From Axinella damicornis (lineage: Eukaryota > Porifera > Demospongiae > Axinellida > Axinellidae): 64,000 nucleotides of DNA. Positions within the stretch are counted from its first letter, which is position 1. Each line of letters starts with the position of its first letter. The notes under the pieces were generated by a model. It saw nothing but the letters and a program-made list of their open reading frames with translations, was not told the DNA's origin and made no database searches. The translations under genes were made by a program, and so were the position numbers. Below are positions 23,501-33,708 of this stretch, piece by piece. The stretch is taken from the NCBI GenBank assembly GCA_963931865.1, contig OZ007518.1, positions 7,368,361-7,432,360 on the forward strand, written 5' to 3'.

Positions 23501-25399
23501 CAAGCGCTAGAGCCTGAGTTATCACCTCAGCAGATCGGAAATCTTCCTGGGAACTTGCATCAGTTACTAGGATGACTTGGGAAAGGGAGGCTGCTAGTGT
23601 TGGCAGTGCACTGATCTGATCTAGGGCTAATATCAAGCCTGCCATTCCAAACTCAGGACAGTCACCTCCACCAGTAGCAGTTAATGCATTCACTGCAGTC
23701 GTGAATTGACCAAGAGTTCCACTTGGAAGTGTCCCAGATGGATCAAACACTGCCCGAAGAAACACACCTGCAGTAGACAACAATGTTCATACCGACAAGT
23801 TGGGATAAAACTGCAACACAAAATTACTCCATCATTAGCTAATAAGTTAATGGAACATTAATATGATGTAATTTAGACTCTGACATTTCCATGAAACGAA
23901 TAGACTCTACGCTGTTAACGTTGGAGTGCTCATTCACATGTTCCAGAATAGCACCCTGCTGGGGTGCTACAGTGGCACCGGTTTCCATGGCAACCTTGGT
24001 ACTTAACCATGGTTTCCAAAGAATCTCAGTGTTCTTTTTCCCCAGAAATTGATTATGGCAATTTGTTGTACACATCTTATTGTCGCTCCATATCCATAGA
24101 ATCCTGGTTTTATACCAAGGTTACCATGGAAACCACTGCAGCACCCAGGGTGCTATACAGGAACATGCAAATGAGCACCCTAATTTTAACAGTGTATAAT
24201 TATTATATAATTATTACTTAGGTATTAAAAAATACACTGCATGGCAGCTGCATGCAGAGGTATAAACTTCAAGTTCAGCAATCAGGACTGAATCAGTCCG
24301 ACTGATATACTAGTTCAGTCTCGGAGCTCAAAAGTGCAAAAGATGGGAATGTATACATGCAATGGAAATCACTGAATCGAGGGTTAAGTTAAGTTTCACA
24401 ATCGGCGTGTGTTTTAACAATGAACACACTTGAACTAATAATGTGAGTTAACAGTTATTACACCTGCTTCATATGCATGTTAATGTGATTCAGTATGCAG
24501 TAGCATTTTCTGTGCACGATGGCAGATTAGAAAGTCTAAGGAAGACGCCTGCACAGTTGGTGCATGCATATGTATTCTTCCACTGTCTCCCTGATTCCAA
24601 AAGCATAGCTAATTATTACTAAATTGGGATCTATTAGTTTATTGTGAAACTCACTGTTATCTGCCATTCCGTTATCGTTGTAGTCAACTAGAATGTAGCA
24701 CACGGAGTCTGCTGGGTCCACAAAAGCGTTGACAAGAGCCCTCACTGCCGCTATTTCAGCAGACATGCTCCCTGTAGTATCAACCACGAATGCGAGGCAC
24801 GGGACCGCGTCAACTGTCATTGCCGCCGATTTAATCCCGAACAAGTCTCGAACATCAGAAGACTGAAGACAGCAGAAGAATTCGCCAGTTGTCGTTGCAT
24901 TCCCTAGACCACCAGAACAGTCGACTTCAGCACAATTGTGCTCGGGAACAGTCACCTGCTGATGGAGGCATATCAGGATCCCAAATTGTTTGCGTAGAGC
25001 CGAAAGGTCCAAAGGAGAAGTTCCGAGAATAGCCACGAATTGCTGAATGTGAGATCCGATGTCAGCTACCGACGGTCTCTGAGCCTCAAGACCAAAACAG
25101 GCCTTGAAGTATTGCTCGGTGATTTCCATCTGGGCCTTGATAAACCACACGAGTCCGTCGTCCGTTTCCGTTTCGCCGTAAGCTTCAACCAGTGCACTGT
25201 ATATTTCGCCAAAATTCGCGTCTGCAGGTAACCCTGACATGAAAATCGTGTTCGTAATAGCTGTGATCTTTTCAAGCACCGTATCCACAGCTGTGGCTCT
25301 TCGCACGCCATACTGATCATCAGCGAAGGCGATAACAAACGACAGTGATAGGCATAGCGGTATGAAAATAGCGGCATTGCTCACCATCATACGTTGCAT
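20547..25399 (-). CDS. Secreted vWA–ITIH_C-like protein, copy B
   Basis: Paralogue of the gene at 914–5773 with the same structure. Exons are 25399–24655, 23767–23012, 22586–22014, 21909–21418 and 20788–20547. Exon lengths match copy A except exon 2, which is 6 nt shorter. The model is open throughout and gives 935 residues. The signal peptide starts MQRMMVSNAA. The MIDAS reads DTTGSMS here, the usual glycine form, whereas copy A has DTTESMS. Several other substitutions near the metal site distinguish the copies (for example AAVRALVNAF against AAVRDLVNDF). Both copies look functional because reading frame, splice phases and cysteines are kept. Expression and ligand are unknown. Confidence 0.82.
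23910..24194. mobile_element. MITE of the CACTGTTAAAATT family, in intron 1 of vWA gene B
   Basis: This is the copy B counterpart of the element at 4334–4591. It keeps a fuller right half (CCAAGGTTACCATGGAAACC, then TGCAAATGAGCACCCTAA). The left end has decayed to CGCTGTTAACGTTGG. It is non-coding. Confidence 0.72.
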
Positions 25400-26753
25400 T
25401 TTGCACTCATTGATTGAGCGAGGTTATACACGCGCCCAGTTCGTTTCTTCACTTTACGACCACGTAGCTATACTAGAGATATACAGTCGCCTGTTGGTGG
25501 AGGTAGCTACTGACTACTCGTCACGATGCGGGCGTGATGGTTGTCCTTTCGGTCAGAACTTTCCACTTTTTATAGGCTACTGCGAGAATCCATATTGTTA
25601 CATGTATATATCGGGCTTCGAAAAAATTACTTACTTGTTACCCGCTGAGGCAAACTCGATTTTTCTATTATAGCGACGTATTCGGAACGCTACCGTTAAC
25701 GTTGCGCATGAATTGTGTCACAGAGACCCAATTTTTGCCAGCGGACCAAGCCAACATTTGCCCGCAGAAGCGCTTTCCACTTTCTTACTGTAGAGATTTG
25801 GAATTCATCCCCTGAATTGCTCACTATGTCTTAATCCAGTGACTTCTTAGTTATGCAACATAGTTTTAGTCTTAAAGTACGTGCCATTTCAAATTGTATT
25901 TTGTCAGTTTCTTCTGTGGGTGCACTTTATGTTAGCTGATACTATCTTTTTTTTTAGAATAGTGCATTCCATGTGCATTGCAACGCACACAGAAAGTGAT
26001 GTAACTTCGCATGGTCCTGAAGCTTCTTCTGCCTGTTTCACACAGCTAGCCTGACCTAGTTTTTAAGTTGCGAGAAGGGCAGCTAGTTTAGCTACGCTCG
26101 GAACATTTAATTTAACGCCTGTGACAACGGAACAACGGAAAGGGGAAAATGTTATCGTCCGTCGTGAAAGGCGCGATGTGTTGACTCAAGAATATTGAGT
26201 CATTTTCAGGTGGTAAATGATGTTTGCTTCTTTATACCGTTGTCTTTTTCTTGGTTCGTAAAACACCCTCTGAACTATATTTGATTTGAAGCTCCTCGAT
26301 GAAATTAAATTATCAAACACTCCCTTGATTCATTTAGCTACAGTGCCCATGCATGCCGTGGATGCATGTGGATGAGAGAAACGTCTGAACAGTATGGGAG
26401 AATTAAGTGTGGAAATGAGACCAGTTGTTGCCACTTAATTATTCTCTTCAGATTCTTCACTGTCATTCTCTTCATGAATAACTGTCATTTTCACCACTAT
26501 ATAATCTCACCAGCTGTCGTAAATGTCATAGCTACTTTAATCATCAAAGACTGGTCTCATTCCTATTCTTCTCAGAATGAAGCTCCACGAGGTACTGGTA
26601 CCTATTCAACATCCAATTCATTTACAGTGTGAAAGTCACATGATGGGAGCAAATTTAAGCACACTAAAACAGCATTGTTCCATTAACAAAGACCCTTGTC
26701 ATGTGAAATACAGTAGCTATATACTCTTTGCCCTACAGCAAATTAATGTCAAT

Positions 26754-26873
26754 TGTTGCAGTATACTTCAATTTCAAGGGAAGCTTTCAACTTATGTTCT
26801 GATGACACGCACTAGTGTGTGTCATCAGAACATAAGTTGAAAGCTTCCCTTGAAATTGAAGTATACTGCAACA
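26754..26873. repeat. 120-bp near-perfect palindrome in copy B
   Basis: The arm runs from GTTGCAGTATACTTC to GTTCTGATGACAC and is followed, after a central ACTAGT, by its inverse complement. One pair mismatches near the centre. Copy A has only the left arm (about 7275–7328), followed by 380 bases missing from copy B. The join carries GCAAC on both sides. Confidence 0.85.
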
Positions 26874-27426
26874 CTATACTATACAGTGGCATAACAGAAT
26901 CCAACTCTAACAGCCAAGTAGGTTGGACATGCAGGCCCAGTGGATGAACTTCTTTATAGTCTAGCTATCTACTTGATAAGCAAAATGGCACCTCTGGCCA
27001 TGGAAGAAAGATGTGAACATTCCTACCACAGAACCTTGAGATAGCTACATGAACGGGAACTATAGCATGGTCATTGTGGCATAGCAGAGCTGAATAGATT
27101 ATTGCCAGCCTATTGAAGCAGCGCGATCAAAGTGACTGGGGAGGATTGATAATCCTGGCCAGTTCTTGTCAAATATGTTCACCACAGACAGTCATGCATG
27201 AGAGGTAAGAGCAGACTTGCAATTAGAACTCCAAGACAATGGCCTAAGGAGTACGTGCAGAATGGAGAATGTGGAATCTTTTAATAGCAGTCTGACCTTC
27301 TTCGTACAGCTTTAATGTTGACGATCTACACGACAGTCTGTCAGTGATCACTTCCCACTAATGCCCACTATAATTATCTCATTACCTATATACTAGCTAC
27401 TGCAAACAGCTTAAAGAAGCAGCAGA

Positions 27427-27856
27427 TAGGCCTTGGCATATAGCTAATGCTCAACTTTTATAGAATAATGCTTTGCAGCACTGCTCATTTAGATAGCCAA
27501 TTATGCTCTGATTTAAGTGGAAAATGCTCATGAAAATGCTCGTGATATTGCGGAACGACTTGCCCCTGAGTAGCTGAGCCAGGTAATTTTGGGCAGAAAT
27601 CTGACTAGGCTCATTCCCAGGTGCCCGAAAGGTGGAGAGGAGCATCTGGTATCCACTTTCTCCATACATTTCGTCAAGATATGTTATGTCAGCTGAAACA
27701 ACACGGACAAATGTTCGTACTGAGCCCTCACCAAGTCTGTCAGGTAACATGTGATTGAAAATGATTAAAAGATGCTGGATTGTGCTCAAATAATGCTCAG
27801 TGCTCACAACTATGCATAATGCTCGTTTTAGTGCTAGCCTTATATGCCAAGGCCTA
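27427..27856. mobile_element. hAT-like non-autonomous element, copy B only
   Basis: A 430-bp element has ends TAGGCCTTGGCATATA on both sides (inverted) and an exact 8-bp target duplication GCAGCAGA (27,419–27,426 and 27,857–27,864). Copy A has the empty site with a single GCAGCAGA near 8282. An 8-bp duplication is characteristic of hAT transposons. The interior is open on the minus strand for a long stretch but shows no transposase motif. Confidence 0.85.
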
Positions 27857-28287
27857 GCAGCAGAGCATGTACTGCCTAATATTAAACCCCCTATATAAAT
27901 TCTTATGGGCTTAGGGGTATCCTCCGGGCTCATTTGGCTGCTACAGGGTGAAATGGGATATAACTTATACATGGACTTCAATTTTCTGTCACCAAGCAAT
28001 TTATGCATGTGATTTGACTAAGCTGTATTGAAATAGGCACAAACATGCAGCTTAGAAACAGCATTGTGGCATTGTTTGATTGGATTGCGCACACTAGGTC
28101 TACTAGACTACACTCATGTTGGATTCAGCGGCAACCTCACTAAGAATGTGTACATAGCCTGCTAGCTGCATATCAATTACATTGCTTGACTACTGTATAT
28201 CCAAAATTAGTTTCAGTAAGAAGCAAAGCTAATTATCAGTGATTCTACTCATAGCTACAGTCATGCAGAATGTGTACAAGTGCAGAT

Positions 28288-28392
28288 GTAATTTTTGCAT
28301 TCCTAGCAGTTAGGAATGCACTGTATTGTGGCTTCTAGGTGTAATTTTGCATTCCTAGCAGTTAGGAATGCACTGTACTTGTGGCTTCTAGG
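28288..28392. repeat. Local tandem duplication of about 53 bp, copy B
   Basis: Two head-to-tail units contain GCATTCCTAGCAGTTAGG and GTGGCTTCTAGG. Copy A has one unit near 8690–8742. It is a recent event in copy B. Confidence 0.75.
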
Positions 28393-28896
28393 TTCCGCTT
28401 GAGCTATAGAAATGTAGCTTCATTTGTTTCCCTTCAATGGGTGAGCCTTAGAAGTTCACTACCGGCACTTCCAATATTCTCAATCTACACATGCCATGGC
28501 TTAATAGTTGACAAGCGTTTGTTGGCATGTCTCAAGTTAGAAATGGAACCTATTGGGCTATAGCTAGTGGTCAAGCACTGAGACAAACAGTGTATTTGAA
28601 CAGCTTGTATGCACACTGGCAGTGAAGCTGCAACTGAGCTGGGCTCATGCATAACTGTCTTCGTCACCACTAGCAATAAGGCTACCATCTCTCCTGATGA
28701 TTGCACTGAAGATAAGTATACTAGCTTGCTGTGAAGCTTCTTGAACAACTAGACTGTAGGCCGTATACCTATAGGCACAAGAATGGCATACTTATAATAA
28801 TGACGGCAAGTGGTGACCACTGCATGGTCTCATGTTGACACTTCCCCAACTGATCGCAATTTTTTTGTTTTCCTAACACTTCACACACTAATTGTA

Positions 28897-29171
28897 CCTC
28901 ACACATCACAGTATGCACTTCGCAACAACCACTCCCTTGTTCAATTCAGTGCTCACACAAAATGTTTCTATTATTCCTTTTTCCCGTATGTAACTTCCCT
29001 GTGGAATACATTACCTGACTCTATTACTTCTGCACCCTCTATATATACATTTAAGAACCTTGTTCATCTAGTATAGTTTGTATGGGCATGTGCTTGTATT
29101 AGTGTTTTTCACTATTCACTATGTCCTTTGCATTTGCATAAAGTTTTATAGAAAAAAAAAACAAAAACAAA
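28897..29171 (+). mobile_element. 5'-truncated LINE 3' fragment, copy B only
   Basis: A 275-bp insert ends in an A-rich tail (AAAAAAAACAAAAACAAA). It is flanked by AATTGTA/AACTGTA, probably the target duplication. Its frame ends with FFPYVTSLWNTLPDSITSAP then TFKN, the pattern (WN.LP…S…F) common to the C-terminus of non-LTR retrotransposon ORF2 proteins. Copy A has the uninterrupted site near 9230. Confidence 0.75.
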
Positions 29172-29497
29172 AACTGTAAAAGCAGTCAATCTGGCAGCTT
29201 GGCAACTACAGCATTCAGAATAGATCAGAGGTTGTTTAGCTAGCTAGCTACAATCCAAGAAAGAGACAATGTCACCAAAAAGCAAACTTCATTGCCACCT
29301 GACGATGCAAACAGTAATGACCTATAAACCCATTCTCTTGGTACAAAAGAAAACAACAACTACAGGAGAAGACAACATATGCAATGCACCATCCAAGGAT
29401 AGTACATCGACACTGATGGCACAAATGACTGACAAAATGCTGGAGCACTAGCTATAGCTACCTCATGCAAGAGGTGATGGACCAAGACACCCCACAT

Positions 29498-29599
29498 ATT
29501 AAGGTAGCACATACCCCTTTACGTTAGGTTACCTTTAACCGTCGGGGGCCCCCCACGGTTAAAGGTAACCTAACGTAAAGGGGTATGTGCTACCTTAAT
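29498..29599. mobile_element. Near-perfect palindromic MITE with TTAA ends, copy B
   Basis: Counterpart of 9567–9668 in the second duplicate, with one mismatched pair near the centre (GGGGGCCCCCCA). Being in both copies, it inserted before the duplication. The two mismatches in copy A lie at other positions, so each copy has changed independently. Confidence 0.75.
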
Positions 29600-29805
29600 G
29601 TTACTAAAGATGCACAAAACTATATGTATATACACATGCTATATACCCCTAGAGGAAGCAGTGTGACGAATTATGCCTTGGCTTCCTCAGAGTCTGGACT
29701 GCACTGTACAACTTTGTGGTTGATGATGTATACACAGTATCTCAATTTGCCTACCAGAGAAACAGTCTGCTATGGGCAATCTTATCAAACAATGACTCAT
29801 AGCCG

Positions 29806-30165
29806 CATTGCTCACCATCATACGTTGCATTTTGCACTCAAGTGATTGAGCGAGGTTATACACGCACCCAGTTCGTTGCTTCACTTTACGACCACGTAGC
29901 TATACTATAGAGATATACAGTCGCCTGTTGGCGGAGGTACTGACTACTCGTCACAATGCGGGCGTGATGGTTGTCCCTTCGTTCAGAAGTGGGGATCACC
30001 TCCCATGGATCCAGAGTCTGGTATGAGACTATGAGTAATGGGAGAATGGAACATACTAAGTTATCAGGTTCCTATATACATGCATGACACTCAGGGTAAT
30101 ATATACGTTGCACTAACTTGAATGCTTTAATCTCAACATACCTGAAATGAGAAACAATGACTCCA
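29806..30165 (-). pseudogene. Scrambled vWA-gene fragment, copy B
   Basis: Same arrangement as 9872–10,230: exon-1 start and 5' flank up to about 29,993, then exon-4 start, intron 3 and exon-3 end. Its presence in both large copies shows that the rearrangement is older than the large duplication. Confidence 0.7.
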
Positions 30166-33100
30166 CAATGATTGTAACCCTTTCCAAACGGTCTATGCCA
30201 ACTTGAACACGGCCCAGTCTAATCACTGTTGCGACAATCCTAATTAATACTGTAGGTGTTAATATTATATTATATTATATTATACTTATATGATATATAA
30301 TTATATTATATTATACTGGGATCCTCAGTTGCAGCTTCTCACTAACATTGAGTACACAAACGTAATCAATTGTGTTGCTTGACTACTGTAAGTCTCAAAT
30401 TACAGCAAAATGTCACACATCACAGTCATGCAGAATGTGTTAGGAATGTGAGAATTACAGCTGCACTTGTGGCTTCTAGGTTCCGCTTGAGCTATAGAAA
30501 TGTAACAACTTCAATGGGCGAGCCTTAGAAGTTCACTACCTGCACTTCTAACCTTTTCAATCCACACATGCCGTTGCGTAATTGTTAACAAGCGTTTGTT
30601 GGCATGTCTCAAGTTAGAAATGGAACCTATTGGGCTGTAGTGGTCAAGCAGTGTAATTGAACAGCTTGTATGCACACTGGTAGTGAAGCTGTGACTGAGC
30701 TGGGTTAAAGCAACATTCTAGCAGACAGTTATGCACGAAGAGTTTGATGGTGAAGAGCCTATCTTCACTGTCATCCTCTTCAGTCTTCTTCACCGCCAGC
30801 TATATGGAATGCAATAAGCTCTCCTGATGATTGTATTCCCAAAGATCCTTACTAGTTTGCTGTGACGCTTCCATTGAACACCTGGACTGCAGGCCGTATG
30901 CCTAGCAAGAATGGCATATTTGTAATCAATGTTGACGGCAAGTGGCGACCACTGCATGGTCTCATGTCGACACTGACCTTAAAATACCTCGCACTTCATG
31001 CAACTCACACACTTGCCACCTGACAATGCAGTAATGACTCACAAACCCGTATAGCTAATTCTCTTGAAACTAGCAACCATGGACAGGAGAACACAACATC
31101 TGAATGACAAAATACTGAAGTACTCATTAGCTCAAATGGTGAAGGACCGTTACAAAAGATGCACCAAATGGTGATATATATATGCTACACCCCTAGGGGA
31201 AGCAGTGTGGTGGATTACGCCTTGGCTTCCTCCAGAGTCAGGACTTTATCTCTATGACTCTACCCAATCCTGTTTGTGCCGACTACATTACGGCTAGTCA
31301 AATCACATAAAATAGTTTTGCAACCGAAAACAACTTAATTAAAGCATATGGTGGGCGTGTCCAGTTACAGGGATCCTGTAAGGGTTCAGTTGCAGCTTCA
31401 TTAACAATGTGTACACAAACTGGGCATATCAATTACCTTGCTTGACTACGGTAGGTCTGAAATGTCAGTAAAGTCACATATCATATAGCTAGGCATGCAG
31501 GAATGCTAGAATTGCAGCTGCATTTGTGGCTTCCATGTTCCCTTCAATGGTGAGTAAAAGAGAGAGGAGCTTGTTTGTTTGCATTGGGATAATAGAGACA
31601 TAGCTGTAGTTGCTATGGAATCTAACTGGGCTATCCAATGTGACCAAAATTAAAAGTCCTTTTTAGCACATCACCTGAAGGTTCTTGATATGCTGATCAC
31701 AATCACATTACCGGGATGCAAATTTCAGCTGCACTAGTGCACAGGGCTTCTATGTTCTTAGAATCTATGTTCCGGATTAGTTGTGGAAATGTAAATTTTA
31801 AAGTTGAATGCAGCTGCACGTCTAAACTATGTGGCACGGCCTCATTGTTACACATGTAAGTCAGTCTGTTAGAAATTGGAGATCGAACATGCATAGCTGA
31901 AGCAGTCTAGCAGTGTCATTGAACTGCTTGTATGCACAATGCACATTGACAGTGAACTGGAAGGGTAACTATAAAGAAGGTTATCAATTAGATCAGAATG
32001 GATGGCCAGCCAATTGATATACAGAGTGATGTATTGCTACCTACAGGGTAGTCTTCCTGAATCCTCACTCCTGAAAAGTTTGTCAATCTACAAGAGTACT
32101 TCAAATTTACAATTGCTATGCAAAATGGATTACAACAACACATTCTATGGATGCAAACACATAAATGTATGATTCGCCCTAGATGGATACAAACACAATG
32201 TCATTAACATGGCCCACTCTACATTGAATGGAAGGGTAAAATAATCGCAGGAGGACTTATGGTAGTTATAATTATATAAAAGAATGAACAATGAACAGGA
32301 TTCATCTATTGCATAAATATAAGAATGAACAGGGTTGTCTTTCTTGCAATATGCAATGAGATTCCACACCGCTGGAAAGAGCGTCACAAGACAATTCCAG
32401 TGGAGCGGAACTCCTTGAGTTGTGCAAAGGAAACCATCTAACAATTGTAAATGCAAGGCATTGGATATATACATGCATGGGCATTATTAAAGTCTACACA
32501 TGTTTCAGCAAAAGTTTACATGCTTGCAATATTCCTCAAAATTTTACTAAACTGGATTTTGTACTCTCTCCAAGGCCCTACCCACAGTGCTATGTGATGG
32601 CAAATCACGTGAAACGTGGAGGTGTGTATACATGTGGCAGTGGAGGTGCGACAAATGGTGTCACAATGATTTTAACTTGCATGGTCGAGAACACGTACAC
32701 GTTTTCATGCCTTTTAGCTTTGGAATGCACAACACATTATGACGTTATTGTGTCAGATCAGTTGGAATACACAGCACCAGAAGTCAGTGAAAAGTACCTG
32801 CCCTGGGCCTAATATACCACAAGTATATTGATCTGACTTCCGGTGCCATATATTCCAGCTGATCTGGTGTACACATCGAGGTAGCCAAGGCGGGCTATAG
32901 TGGTCAAGCACCTGTAGATCTGTGAGTTCTCTGTAAGCTAGTCCATTCCGAACAGAGTTCGTGTCCATGTCCGAATCTGCGTCCCAGTCTGCATCCAGCT
33001 TTATCCACCTTTTCCACTTGCCTTCAAGGCTTGAATATGTCCCACTGCCATCAGTCACAGACACACACGCATAAAATCTGTATTGATAACTCAGAGTAGA

Positions 33101-33708
33101 CAAGAAACAGTCTCATAGCTACATGCCTGAGTGACGTTGTTTTTGACAGTATATATGTGATGAGCCTTGATTGCTGGTATGTCACTTCCCCTCACCAATG
33201 CTACGGTGAGCAGCAAATCATTGGGTAGTTACCTATATTAATTACTTTCAGAATCACACTCAGTATGGCCACAGCCATCAGCTGTATAACCCCAAGTTCC
33301 ATATCTTAAACTGCATGGCATGCATACTGTGTACAGATGTTGAATACAAGACACACAAAGTCATGTTAGCTATTGTCTCTGGATATCCGTAGTGCTATTG
33401 CAGCATTCATTTAGCATTCATTTTGCGCCAGTATATTGCTGTAAAAAGACTGGGGTTGTTTTGGGTGAGCTTGGTTACTTCATGATCAATTGCAATTGGA
33501 AGGCAGCTTAAGGCAAGTGTAGGTATGTTCCAACACTCCTTTTTTGGATTCATACAGTCATGGGTCATGTAATATCACATGTAATTAGTAGATACAAACA
33601 GAATCCATAATAATAATAATAACTGTTACTGAAGTGTAGGCATTGGCTTCATGAACATTTGCTGTAATAGAATTATTGTGCAGAGAATTACAAAAAGGAT
33701 ACCAATAT

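Larger units (their letters stand above)
19929..33182. repeat. Segmental duplication, copy B
   Basis: Direct repeat partner of copy A. It contains the second intact vWA gene. Its private changes are a hAT-like element at 27,427–27,856, a LINE 3' fragment at 28,897–29,171, a small tRNA-like insert near 20,396–20,470, a local 53-bp tandem duplication at 28,288–28,392 and a palindromic replacement at 26,754–26,873. It lacks the MITE found at 121–519 of copy A. These differences arose after the copies separated. Confidence 0.85.
25400..33700. other. Upstream flank of vWA gene B and spacer to module A
   Basis: It mirrors 5774–14,450 up to 33,182. It contains the palindrome, the hAT-like element, the local tandem repeat, the LINE fragment, the TTAA MITE and the scrambled gene fragment listed separately. 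A small inverted repeat lies at 32,755–32,871 (GATCAGTTGGAATA and complement). No gene with splice or domain support was found. The stretch 33,183–33,708 shows only 3'-flank sequence of minus gene A. Confidence 0.5.

Noticed and set aside
27451..28008. 185-codon minus-strand open frame
   Set aside because: It runs across both ends of the hAT-like element into unrelated flank, and no domain or splice pattern is seen. At most the interior part may be a captured fragment.
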